DNA of 64,000 nt, taken from contig OZ020589.1 of NCBI GenBank assembly GCA_963971535.1, positions 55,433,743 through 55,497,742 on the forward strand, written 5' to 3'. Below the pieces are notes generated by a model that ran no database searches, was not told the DNA's origin, and worked only from the letters and a program-made list of their open reading frames with translations. The DNA comes from Notolepis coatsorum. Its lineage: Eukaryota > Chordata > Actinopteri > Aulopiformes > Paralepididae. The position numbers and the translations under genes are program-made. Below, in pieces: positions 21,724 to 31,931 of this stretch. The stretch's first letter is position 1, and every line of letters begins with the position of its first letter.

Positions 21724-23156
21724 TGTTGTGAAGGGCCAGATTAAACCGAATATATATATTTATTTATATATATATATTTAATTGTATTTGTATATTCTCT
21801 AATATTCCCTGATATCCCTTGTATATTCCTTGTACAATATGCATTGAATATCCATTCTAGCCTACTGAACATCCCATAATAGTCTCCATTCTACTATTGG
21901 TCGAGACCTTGGTGCCAGGCTGCCATACCCCTCAGACCCAGTTCAAACGTACCGCTCCACATGTACGAACAAGTCCTAGTTCCGCGTAGGAATCTGGCTA
22001 CCGCACCACTAATGGGACTATTTGTTCATAGTGCGTATATATACTGCGCTACTAAAGTAGGACTTCCTTTTCAGTCCAGTTTCTTACCCTCCAATAGAGT
22101 CACAGACGTAAAGCCTCCCCGCGACGCCACGTGTGGGAGTAAGGCCAAGTTCGCCTACCATCGGTATTGAGACATCGTGTATATTAATATTTGAATAGTC
22201 ATATTTGGCACTATATCGTCGAGTTGGACGTAGTCTATTAAGCTAATAATAGTCTGTTAATATATAGTGCTTCGTGCGGTGAGAATACTACCGTAGTCAG
22301 TACCCCATCGTTTCGGGCAGAGAACTGGCTGCTTACCCAGGGTGGTTGACCCCATGTGAAGCTGCACCCGAGGAGCCCCAGAGCCGACGAGCGAGTGGAC
22401 CTGTATACCGGATTATTCTACCGACGACAGCCCGCCTTCCCAGGCACGGATTATGCTTTGTATACTTTGATTATTCCATGGATAAAGACCCCCGACACTG
22501 CCGTGTGTTGGAACCCCCCCCCCTGGAGAGGACGCAAGGTGAGGAGACGCTCTGCAAGACGAGGTCGCTTCACGTCTCTCCCCCGTGGACCGGAGAGAGC
22601 CGGCCCACAAAGAGTCCACCTGCTTTCATCTGTGGTCCAAGGATCGCCGGCGCATTGAACGGCACTACAGTGGGTTCACCTGGGATACCCTTGGCCGGAC
22701 GAGGCAGCCGGATTCTACCCCCCCCCCCCCTCCTACTCCTGTCGGCTTACAAGCGACCGGATTAACCCCCTCTAGTGTATCTAGTATATAATCATTAAAG
22801 TATCATTGCTGTTATTCCTTAACTATTCCAGGTCGTATATTTACCACCTGCGCCTTCAGAGATTGGACATTCTCTATTGATATACCGACGAATACTCTTT
22901 GCCATAAAAGTGCATACTATTTCAATTCATAAATGTAATTAAGTGATTAAGTGCTTGTTCTACACACCATCGCTGTGTAGAAATAAAGACCTGTTTCGAC
23001 TTCGTACATTTGTGTTGGATCCGTTTCATCTACGTGAGAGTGTTTATGATAATATATTTATGCCGTGTACTGGGTGGCCGAATATTAAGTACAAAGGTAG
23101 TGGTAGTAAGTATCATATCTAGTAATACAGTCAGGGAATTGTACCCCTCAGTTACA
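21724..23156 (+). repeat. 3' LTR of the BEL/Pao element
   Basis: A 1433-bp LTR starting TGTTGTGAAGGGCC and ending CAGTTACA. It is 15 bp longer than the 5' LTR, explained by one extra C in the C-tract and a 14-bp insertion (TCGGCTTACAAGCG, 22742-22755). The substitutions seen are C14453/G22113 and the A/C next to the last base. Confidence 0.9.
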
Positions 23157-23901
23157 ACAAGGAAAGATGAAATTACCTACCTGGGTTCCATCCTAGAGGC
23201 TAATCTTTCCTGTGACAAAATGGCATCCAATGTAATAAAAAAAGTCAACCAACGAACGCGATTCTTGTACCGGATCTCCTCTCTGGTAAACAAGAATACC
23301 CTGAAGACTCTAGCAGGAGCACTCATTCAAGGGTACTACGACTATGCTTGCACCTCATGGTACCAAAGCACCTCAAAGGCACTAAAAAACAAATTACAAA
23401 CATCTCAAAACAAGCTAGTCAGACTACTACTTGACCTGACTCCTAGAACCCACCTCACCCCTGCCCACTTTGACAACCTAGGATGGCTTAGAGTAGACGA
23501 CAGAGTACAGCAACTTGCAATGGGCCTGGTCTACAAGATACACTACGCGACCAAGGTACCCATGTACATGTCAAAATACTTCCCAAAGGTCAGTGAATAC
23601 CACGATCACAACACCAGAGGGAGCTCCACAAATCATGTAAAACCCAGATTCGGCTCAAACAAGGGACTAAACACGTTTCGCAATTATGCCACATCAATGT
23701 GGAACGCCCTACCTAAAGCTGTAAAGGAATGTGAATCACTACCCACTTTCAAAAACACTCTCAAAAAACACCTACGTGAGACTGCAATTCGAAACTGGCC
23801 CCTACAAATGTCCTAACCTAGTTGTACAGTAAATGACCAAGTAAGGCTTTGTCAATATTCCAACCCACCCAACCCCACCCCACCCAACCAACCTCCTCCA
23901 A

Positions 23902-24018
23902 TGTACAGTTTCTACGCCAAATGTATATACACTCCTTTTCTGGACACTTTTGTATCACAAACAGTACTGTATTTGCAAATCTGATATGTCATAAATGTAT
24001 AGATGTAGCAGTACTGTC
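23902..24018 (+). repeat. 117-bp direct repeat, left copy
   Basis: TGTACAGTTTCTACGCCAAA through GTAGCAGTACTGTC is LINE X 3'-UTR sequence that is present again, base for base by eye, at 24616-24732. The two copies flank a reverse-oriented LINE fragment. Confidence 0.9.
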
Positions 24019-24615
24019 AATTTGATTTGATTTGATATCTTTATTTCGAACATGCAATGAATACAAACAAACAATAACAAAAGCAAAACACAACTCAATC
24101 TACATGTTCGAAAAGGAGTAGGAAGAAGTATACACTTATTTAATCCTACCCCTTTTCCACTACTCAAATGAGTGTACTATTTTAAAACATAAAAAAAAAA
24201 ATATATATATATATATATATGCAAAACAAACAAAAAAAAACTATATATGTAAAACATGAAAGAAATAAAATACAAATGTAAACACCCGTGAATATCAAGT
24301 CCCTTCCTCATCCCTGTACCTTGTGAACATCATTTCCTTATACATCAGTTTGAATTGTCTCATGTTTGGACATTTCTTTAGCACCACATTTAGACTGTTC
24401 CACAGTTTCACTCCACATATCGAGATGCAGTGTCTTCTCATGGTAGTGCGTACATTTAGCACTTTTAAATTGTGTTCTCCCCTCAGATTATAACCCGCCT
24501 CCCTATCAAAGAACAATTCTTGAATGTTTCTTGGAAGTGCATGACTTTTTGCTTTATACATTAATTGTGCCGTTTTAAATTCCACAAGATCATTTAACTT
24601 CAAAGTCTTTGACTT
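24019..24615 (-). mobile_element. reverse LINE fragment ('LINE Y') in LINE X
   Basis: The minus-strand frame 24672-24295 ends as a LINE ORF2 C-terminus, with VEFKTAQLMYKAKSHALPRN, GYNLRGEHNLKVLNVRTT and LWNSLNVVLKKCPNMRQFK. Upstream of about 24615 that frame is only LINE X sequence read backwards. The 3' UTR runs to a tail AAATAAAGATATCAAATCAA near 24020-24045 (minus sense), so it is a 5'-truncated LINE with an ATCAA tail. The clade is not certain. Confidence 0.75.
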
Positions 24616-24732
24616 TGTACAGTTTCTACGCCAAATGTATATACACTCCTTTTCTGGACACTTTTGTATCACAAACAGTACTGTATTTGCAAATCTGATA
24701 TGTCATAAATGTATAGATGTAGCAGTACTGTC
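24616..24732 (+). repeat. 117-bp direct repeat, right copy
   Basis: Matches 23902-24018. In LINE X copy 2 (28436-28560) the corresponding 3' UTR occurs once, so the repeat arose with the insertion of the reverse LINE. Confidence 0.9.
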
Positions 24733-24905
24733 TATCTGTATGTCATGTATGTCATATATGTTATGATGAATTGAAAATGGGGGACCCTGATGTAAACAAG
24801 ACGAAAGTCTTTCTCTGGTCTGCATCCCCTTAACAATTGTATGTATTGAGCTGTACTGTACTGTACCCATTCTGCAATCTGTTAATAAACGTTTCAATCA
24901 ATCAA

Positions 24906-25225
24906 TCAACAATTGTGTGTATTGAGCCGTAGCCTACTGTATTGTACCCATTCTGCAATCTGTTAATAAAATTGTCTCCCTTGCACCCCCCCCCCCCCCC
25001 CCACGCACACACAACATTAAGGGATAGTGCAATTATCTTTTATACCCCCCTGTTTATGTTATTTATGCCTTACTCCTGTTTTTATATTTAATACTGTGTT
25101 TAGGACTGTGTTTTTATATTTTTACTAGCACCTAGGGCTGCATTTTAAATTTCGTTGTAACAACTGTAACAATGACAATAAAGATCTATTCTATTCTATT
25201 CTATTCTATTCTATTCTATTCTATT
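24906..25225 (+). repeat. stacked LINE/SINE 3' tails and an ATTCT tail
   Basis: A second LINE X/SINE-type tail (ATTGTGTGTATTGAGCCGTA, 24910-24970) is followed by an 18-bp C-tract. Another LINE-type 3' UTR then ends in GACAATAAAGATCT and an (ATTCT)n tail of about nine units at 25180-25225. No coding part remains. Confidence 0.6.
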
Positions 25226-25600
25226 AGCGGCCTGCTCGTGGCTCTCCAGATGGGATGGTGTCTGATGACTCTGTGTCACTGATCTCTCCACACAATGCCA
25301 ACCCCCCACTGTATACACGGAGGTGTTATATTTTGGGGGTTGGGAAGTGAGTCAAGTCTGCCTGAACCATTGGTTCTCAAAGGCAAAACTACTGTAACAG
25401 TGAACATTCAGGCAGACTTGACTCACTTCCCAACAATATAACAAGTCAATATAATTAACTGGATCATCAAACATGGATAGTGGAATTAGTTTTAAAAAGT
25501 CTGATATAGACAATAATAAAAATAGTAAGATAAAATAGACAGAGTAAAATAGTGCAGTGCAATAAAATAGTAGAATAGAATAGATAAAACTTATTTTTTT
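25226..25600. other. non-coding DNA with a perfect hairpin
   Basis: No ORF or known repeat is seen. It contains the 28-bp inverted repeat described separately; then comes AT-rich sequence with AATAG-type runs. Confidence 0.45.
25339..25434. repeat. 28-bp perfect inverted repeat, 40-bp loop
   Basis: The left arm, 25339-25366, starts GTTGGGAAGTGAGTCAAGTC. The right arm, 25407-25434, is its exact reverse complement. The stem-loop could come from a small foldback element or a hairpin RNA. Confidence 0.85.
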
Positions 25601-25604
25601 ACAG

Positions 25605-26115
25605 TGAAATAAAAGTGATGAATGAATGAATGACAATTTTATTAACAGATTGCAGAATGGGTACAATACAGTAGGCTACGGCTCAATACACACAATTGTT
25701 AAGGGGATGCAGACAAGAGAAAGACGTTTGTCTTGTTTACATCAGGGTCCCACTGTCTGGAAATATAGTAAAATTATTGAAGGCCCCTCACAACCAACTT
25801 GTGCACATGCCAGGGGACCAATCCAAGTGCTCCTGTCCGTCTTCGTCAAGGACGCCACAGCGTTAGCGATCTGTTGTTGTGCATGTTTTTCCATTGGGTT
25901 TATCTTATCGGGGGGGAAACCCTTGCGAGCACGGGGAGAACATGCAAACTCCACACAGAAAGGCCTGGGAGATACCCCACCTGGGTACCTGGCATCATGG
26001 AAACCTGCCTGGTCCCCAAGCGGGAATCGAACCCTGGACCTTCTTGCTGTGAGGCGATGCACCATAGTGCACATATTGATGACAGAGACTCTCTCCACGC
26101 ATCCCCCATCGATGT
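25605..26115 (-). mobile_element. tRNA-derived SINE with LINE X tail
   Basis: Read on the minus strand, the head has CTCACAGCAAGAAGGTCC and GGGTTCGATTCCC, a tRNA B-box. It is followed by the common fish core TGTGTGGAGTTTGCATGTTC. A body follows (GTGCACAAGTTGGTTGTGAG, CCAGACAGTGGGACCCTGAT) and then a 3' tail GTCTGCATCCCCTTAACAAT to CAATCTGTTAATAAA. The tail matches LINE X and ends in ATTC repeats near 25617. LINE-encoded enzymes usually recognise such shared tails. The 5' end is uncertain by some tens of bases. Confidence 0.7.
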
Positions 26116-26158
26116 ACATGGGCTGTATGTCGGTCTTCTTCCTCCTGTGGTAGTGGCC

Positions 26159-26770
26159 ATACTGGCCAGCAGTGTAACTAGTAAGAGATATGTACAGATA
26201 TAGATATAGTATTAATATGTACAGTGATACAGGTATAAAGACACTATGGTAGTAAGTCATACTGGCCAGCAGTGTAACTAGTAAGAGTAGGTAAGAGATA
26301 TGTACAGATATAGTTATAGTATTAATATGTACAGTGATACAGGTATAAAGACACTATGGTAGTAAGTCATACTGACCAGCAGTGTAACTAGTAAGAGTAG
26401 GTAAGAGATATGTACAGATATAGATATAGTATTAATATGTACAGTGATACAGGTATAAAGACACTATGGTAGTAAGTCACACTGACCAGCAGTGTAACTA
26501 GTAAGAGTAGGTAAGAGATATGTACAGATATAGATATAGTATTAATATGTACAGTGATACAGGTATAAAGACACTATGGTAGTAAGTCATACTGGCCAGC
26601 AGCGTAACTAGTAAGAGTAGGTAAGAGATATGTACAGATATAGATATAGTATTAATATGTACAGTGATACAGGTATAAAGACACTATGGTAGTAAGTCAT
26701 ACTGGCCAGCAGTGTAACTAGTAAGAGTAGGTAAGAGATATGTACAGATATGTACAGATATATATATAAA
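26159..26770 (+). repeat. 110-bp tandem array, about 5.5 units
   Basis: Units beginning ACTGGCCAGCAGTGTAACTA (or ACTGACCAGC) start at about 26160, 26261, 26371, 26481, 26591 and 26701. The period is 110 bp. The first unit is about 10 bp shorter because it lacks one TAGGTAAGAG. Units differ by only a few substitutions, so the expansion is recent. Confidence 0.95.
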
Positions 26771-27423
26771 GATTAGCATCTAGGATGGAACTGTGACCGT
26801 ACTGTATCAACCAGAGGCATTTGACACCTCCCTGCCCCCTCTCCTTGATGAGGTGTTAATAGGTGGATAGGTGGGGTGGGGGGGGGGGGGGGGGGCTGTA
26901 CAAAGAGAGTGTTTCATCTATTATAACTCCAAGCAATATGGCCTCCTGAAGAAGTTGTCAGTCTGCCTGCAAGAAAAAAATTAAAAATTAAAATGTACAA
27001 ATCTCCATCTCTGCTTATTTTTAAAGCAAACTACAAAAAAATGGTAGTGGCCATACTGGTTGTTTACATCAGGGTCCCCAATTTTCAATTCATCGTAACA
27101 TATGACATACACGACATACAGATAGACAGTACTGCTACATCTATACATTTATGACATACCAGATTTGCAAATACAGTACTGTTTGTGATACATAGTAGTA
27201 TAGACATAGCAGCATAGGTAGTACTGTAGTAGTAGATAGTAATACATACTGTACTGTATTCTAATGATATTCCTACTTCTGCAGTAGTTGCATTTATTTT
27301 ACAACATATTCAAAATAGTTTTGGGAGCAGGACTAAGTGGATTATGACTTCTGGAATCTATTCAGTTCATGACAACAATACAAAAATTTAAAATTAAAAT
27401 GTACAAATCTCCATCTCTGCTTA
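26771..27423. other. non-coding DNA with G-tract and LINE X remnants
   Basis: It contains an 18-19-bp G-run near 26878-26896 and a reverse LINE X 3'-UTR fragment (27055-27192, with CAGATAGACAGTACTGCTAC). The rest is AT-rich. No coding potential was seen. Confidence 0.5.
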
Positions 27424-28740
27424 TTCAAACCAGAAGCTCGCCGACAACAAACTATCATTACACATGGGCAAAACAGAGTCCATTCTCTTCGGTTCAAATA
27501 ACAAACTCAGCAAAACAGACGGCTTCTCAGTTACAGTGGGTGACAATATTGTCACAAGGAAAGATGAAATTACCTACCTGGGTTCCATCCTAGAGGCTAA
27601 TCCTTCCTGTGACAAAATGGCATCCAATGTAATAAAAAAAGTCAATCAACGAACTCGATTCTTGTACCGGATCTCCTCCCTGGTAAACAAGAATACCCTG
27701 AAGACTCTGGCAGGAGCACTCATTCAAGGGTACTACGACTATGCTTGCACCTCATGGTACCAAAGCACCTCAAAGGCACTAAAAACCAAATTACAAACAT
27801 CTCAAAACAAACTAGTCAGACTACTGCTTGACCTGACTCCTAGAACCCACCTCACCCCTGCACACTTTGCCAACCTAGGATGGCTTAGAGTAGACAACAG
27901 AGTACAGCAACTTGCAATGGGCCTGGTCTACAAGATACACTACACGACCAAGGTACCCATGTACATGTCAAAATACTTCCCAAAGGTCAGTGAATACCAC
28001 GATCACAACACCAGAGGGAGCTCCACAAATCATGTAAAACCCAGATTCGGCTCAAACAAGGGACTAAACACGTTTCGCAATTATGCCACAACAATGTGGA
28101 ACGCCCTACCCAAAGCTGTAAAGGAATGTAAATCACTACCCACCTTCAAAAACACTCTCAAAGAACACCTACGGGAGACTGCAATTCAAAACTTGCCCCT
28201 ACAAATGTCCTAACCCAGTTGTACAATAAAGACCAAGCATGGCTTTGTCAGTATTCCAATGTACAGCCCCACCCAACCCCACCCCACCTACCCAACCTCC
28301 TCCAATGTACAGTTTCCATGGCAAATGTATGTCAGTATTCCAATGTAGAGTGTCCCCCCCCTACCCAACCCCCCCCCCCCCCCCCCACCCCCCCACCTCC
28401 AATGTACAGCCCCACCCCACCTACCCAACCTCCCCCAATGCACAGTTTCTATGTCAAATGTATATACTCTTCTTCTGGATTTTTTTAGTATCACAAACAG
28501 TACTGTATTTGAAAATCTGGTATGTCATAAATGTATAGATGTAGCAGTACTGTCTATCTGTATGTCATGTGTGTCATATGATGAATTGAAAATGGGGGAC
28601 CCTGATGGAAACAAGACGAAAGTCTTTCTCAGGTCTGCATCCTCTTAGCAATTGTATGTATTGAGCTGTACTGTACTGTACCCATTCTGCAATCTGTTAA
28701 TAAACTTTTCAATCAATCAATCAATCAATCAAGTGAATAG
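27424..28740 (+). mobile_element. LINE X copy 2, 5' truncated, 3' complete
   Basis: An open frame (about 27435-28213) reads LADNKLSLHMGKTESILFGS through TRKDEITYLGSILEANPSCD to IQNLPLQMS. It covers the end of the RT and the C-terminal domain, without endonuclease or the RT active site. The 3' UTR has C-rich stretches (28270-28440), the shared tail GACCCTGATGGAAACAAGAC, and a final ATCA repeat after AATAAACTTTTC. It gives the uninterrupted version of the BEL/Pao target site and of the 117-bp repeat. Confidence 0.9.
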
Positions 28741-29388
28741 GAAAATATGATTATTCGATCCACAGGACAGCCTGATCACAAGAGTCGACGGTCCAGTTTA
28801 CATTTTAACATAGATAAATGCCTTGTATTTTCAATTCATCATAACATAATATGACATACACGACATACAGATAGACAGTACTGCTACTGTACATCTATCC
28901 AGCTAAATGAACGTTAGCTAATGTTACGGCCAGCCTTGCGGTCGCATTCTATTTTTCGAGTGACCATAACCATAACGTTAACTTGACAGCAAATGTGGGT
29001 ATGCTTTATTTGAGCAGTTGCTAGTGTTAGTTGATTGTCGTTCTGACATAACTGCAGTAAACAAACGAACGGTAAACCTAAATTATCTTACCATGATGAT
29101 CCACCAGCCTGCTCAATCCAGTTACACTCCCCCCAGAGCGTAACTAGAGCCACAGTCTGCGAATCAGAGGCAGAGTAGGGCGGGTCTTCGGTGCCAGCAA
29201 GTTCGGTTGTCTCGTAAAAAATAATACTGCACTGTATCTAGCTGATTATCCTTAAAAAACGCACGTTAATCGAAAATACCACACCATTACTGTACCCATG
29301 ACAGTCAAATAATCAACAGAAAAGCATTACATTGCAAAATAATATGTCCAAGACTAGTGTCGCATGCACACACACACACACACAGATT
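28741..29388. other. non-coding DNA with LINE X scrap and CA repeat
   Basis: A reverse LINE X 3'-UTR piece lies at 28828-28905. AACGTTAGCTAA-type spacer follows, and a CA microsatellite lies at 29367-29384. A 27-bp block with GAGGCAGAGTAGGGCGGGTC (29168-29193) is the reverse complement of 12492-12519. Confidence 0.45.
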
Positions 29389-29608
29389 GTACAATAGCCC
29401 CCTCTCTCCACCGTGTAACTCGACTCCCCCTACTGGTTGAACCAGGCAGAGCAGCGTCAGCTGACGTCATCTTGCGTCAACAATCGGCGTCTAGCTTGCT
29501 ACCGGCGTTAGAGACCTCGTTTTCCAGTCCCACATCTGTAACTCTGAACTTCCTGTCTGTGCCGTTGCGTTTGAGGTCGGTTACAAACCATAACATTACG
29601 ACCCGGCC

Positions 29609-29925
29609 ATGACGACCTCAGCCGACACAGACAGGGTCAGAACAGCGTTGGCGGTCCAGATCGAGTTGGTCAACGACCACACCCAACAGTTGGGTGCGGC
29701 TGCGGCCGCTTTACAGGACCTCCGGGCCGAGGTCCAGCTTATTCTGGATGCCATTGACACTCTGGCCACCCAGCAGACTACCCAGGGGTATCAGCAGGCT
29801 GTTGTTCTGCACCAGCTTCAGGCTCTCCGTACATCATTAAACACTCTGCTTTTAACCCCACCTGTCCCAGGAGTCTCAGCCAGCTCACCAGCCGCGGCAG
29901 ACCTCGCACCTCGGGAGCCCCGTCT
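29609..29925 (+). pseudogene. Ty3/Gypsy gag, N-terminal fragment
   Basis: An ATG at 29609 (ATGACGACCTCAGCC) opens a frame with a coiled-coil-like stretch, HTQQLGAAAAALQDLRAEVQ, ending LAPREPRL. The same frame type resumes at about 34437 with EPRLFEGNFEDCATFIMQCE, so the gag was split by an insertion. An LTR end may lie just upstream (ACCATAACA at 29587-29595). This is a fish Gypsy gag of the group related to RTL/PEG10 genes. The assignment to a mobile element rather than a domesticated gene is supported by the LTR-like flank and the decay. Confidence 0.7.
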
Positions 29926-31679
29926 CTAACTAAGGCATGCTATGAATATGTCAAACAACCTGAAAACAAATGACTGTATTAAGTATATTATAATGAAAGA
30001 CAAAATGTGTGAATTTGAATTTCATCAGGCTGAAGTCAGTGAGGTGGAGCGGTTACTCCGCTCTCTTCCTGATAGTAAGTTAGCAGGCCTAGATAACCTG
30101 GATAGTAAAGTGCTGAGAATGACTGCTGGTATTATAGCATCTCCTATATGTCATATTATGAATAGATGTTTGGATGTGGGTCTATTTCCAAAGATGTGGA
30201 AGGAGGCTAAGGTTTTTCCTTTACCTAAGGATACCAAATCTGCTTTTAATGAGGGAAATTCTAGACCTATAAGTATTTTACCTGTCTTGAGCAAAATCAT
30301 GGAAAAGTTGGTGCATTCACAAATTCAAGAGTATTTTGTTTCAAACAAGCTTGCAACAGATTCTCAACATGCCTATAGAGCTGGTCACTCTACTTCTACT
30401 GCCTTGATACAGATGACTGATGACTGGCTTAAAGCTATAGATAACTCTATGTTGGTGGGAGCTGTGCTGTTAAATTTTTGTGCTGCATTTGATGTGCTGG
30501 ACCATTCTCTACTGGTTGATAAACTTAAATGTTATGGTTTTAACTCTTCTGCTTTAAAGTGGATACTAAGTTATTTGTCCTCTAGATCACAGAAGGTGTA
30601 TCTAAATGGCAGCCTGTCCAGTAGCAGAGGTCTAGAGTGTGGCGTGCCGCAAGGAAGTTGCCTAGGACCTTTGCTCTTCTCTGTATTTACGAATGACCTA
30701 TCTTGGGCTACCAAATGTGCTACAACAGTTCTTTATGTAGATGATTCAACATTGTATTACGCGGCACCATCATGCAATGTACTTAATGAAGTTTTGAGTA
30801 GAGAACTTAAAGTTGTGCATGACTGGGTAGTATGTAATAGACTTGTCCTTAATATCTCCAAGACTAAATGTATTGTGCTGGGAACAAGGCACAGGTTATC
30901 TACAAATCCAAAGCTTCATTTAAACTTGTGTAATTCAGCAGTTCAACAAGTTGAAAGTACTAAACTCCTTGGAGTGATGCTGGATTGCACTCTGTCTTGG
31001 TCTCAGCATATTAATTATATTGTTTTAAAAATGGGAAGAGCAATTGGTATTTCCAGGAAATGTGCTTCTTTTGTTGCCCGTCCCCTTTTATGTCAGATAG
31101 TGCAAAGTTTAGTTTTATGTCATCTTGACTATTGCTCTGCGATGTGGTCATCTGCTGCCAGTGGTGACCTCAGGAAGCTCCAGGTGGTCCAGAACAGGGC
31201 AGCACGGTTGGTACTGGGCTGCTCACTATGGTCTAATGTGAGCCGTATGCATGCCCGCCTCTCTTGGCTTAACGTTGAAAATAGATTGTCTTTTAATATA
31301 CTTGTGCTGTTCAAGTTGGTCATGAGCAGTAAGACTCCTGTTTTTATACATAATCATATTGTTTTTAGTAATACTGTGCACGAGCATTACACTAGAGGTT
31401 CCAGTAGTGGGCAGCTTGAATTGCCAGGTCCTAGAACCAGCGCTCTGGGGAGATCTTTTATTTTTAGAGCATTAACTCTGTGGAATGGCCTGCCTCGGAA
31501 CCTTACATTTACAGTAGATTCACTTTTAAAAAGAATCTTAAATTGTTTTTAAATTGTTTTTAACACTGTAAAGTGGTTTTTTGTTTTTGTTTTACACTAA
31601 TGTAATTTTAGCTATTAATTGTTAAAGTAGGTTCATTATGCATTGTGTGTACTGACTTTTAATAATTTTGTTTTTTTGC
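29926..31679 (+). mobile_element. LINE E, left part, inserted in Gypsy gag
   Basis: A non-LTR retrotransposon carrying the RT-to-C-terminus of ORF2 (CDS below) plus the start of a T-rich 3' UTR. The element is interrupted by L2 copy C at about 31680. Its tail probably resumes at 34341-34435 (GACCCCAGGAAGACTAGCTG, then CTAATGGGGATCCCTAATAA and AATCA repeats). That 3' end resembles known fish LINE tails. Confidence 0.7.
29942..31552 (+). pseudogene. LINE E ORF2, RT and C-terminus, catalytic Asp lost
   Basis: 536 codons are open. The RT blocks are SRPISILPVLSKIMEKLVHS, motif A LLNFCAAFDVLDHSLL, GVPQGSCLGPLLFSVFTNDL, motif C LYVDDSTLYYAA (YVDD at 265-268) and LLGVMLDCTLSWSQHI. The C-terminus has HYTRGSSSGQLELPGPRTSA and LWNGLPRNLTFTVDSLL. 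Motif A normally reads LDF.AAFD; here residue 178 is Asn, so the first catalytic aspartate is missing and the enzyme should be inactive although the frame is open. No endonuclease is present. The clade is probably CR1/Rex-like. Confidence 0.8.
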
Positions 31680-31919
31680 ATAACAAAGGATCTCGGCGGG
31701 CCATTTCTGCTGTTCAGCGATCCGATCCAGAGAGCAATCCAAACGGTAAGTTTTTCTTAATCCAATGTCAATGATTGACTGACGGTCATACACATATAAT
31801 GCACCAACAGTTGGTGCAAATAAAACTCCTAATACTATAAAAATTAACAAAATAAAGCACAGTCTCGTCGGAGCGATCAGAAAGGCAGCCATCAGAGCAG
31901 CGCCAGTGGCGAAGAGGTT
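31680..31919 (-). pseudogene. inverted 5' piece of an L2-type LINE
   Basis: The minus frame 31892-31659 starts MAAFLIAPTRLCFILLIFIV and continues VYDRQSIIDIGLRKTYRLDC. It abuts, head to head, the plus-strand L2 copy C. The hydrophobic start and the position fit the N-terminus of an L2-type ORF2 region, but I cannot prove the family. A 5' inversion of this kind is known from twin priming in LINEs. Confidence 0.5.
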
Positions 31920-31931
31920 AAGCGTTGGGCC

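Larger units (their letters stand above)
14064..23156 (+). mobile_element. full-length BEL/Pao LTR retrotransposon
   Basis: A 9093-bp element consisting of a 5' LTR, a PBS matching tRNA-Tyr, one long gag-pol ORF, a polypurine tract and a 3' LTR. It is flanked by the 5-bp duplication ACAAG and inserted into LINE X. By eye the LTRs differ by about two substitutions, one C in a C-tract and one 14-bp indel, so the insertion is young. With an intact ORF it could still be active. Confidence 0.95.
23157..24905 (+). pseudogene. LINE X copy 1, right part with 3' UTR
   Basis: The frame continues from the left fragment: RKDEITYLGSILEANLSCDK, IQGYYDYACTSWYQSTSKAL, YHDHNTRGSSTNHVKPRFGS and a stop near 23816. 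This is the C-terminal region of a non-LTR retrotransposon ORF2. The 3' UTR is broken by a reverse LINE fragment (24019-24615) with a 117-bp duplication. It then ends in TTTCAATCAATCAATC. The element is 5' truncated and dead; its active relatives could be elsewhere. Confidence 0.85.

Noticed and set aside
26020-26075. tRNA gene
   Set aside because: A tRNA-like B-box is present but no cloverleaf; it is a SINE head.
26159-26770. CRISPR-like array
   Set aside because: Units are contiguous 110-bp tandem copies without spacers, in a eukaryotic genome.
28219-28538. Proline-rich ORFs
   Set aside because: C-tracts in the LINE X 3' UTR; absent as a frame in copy 1.
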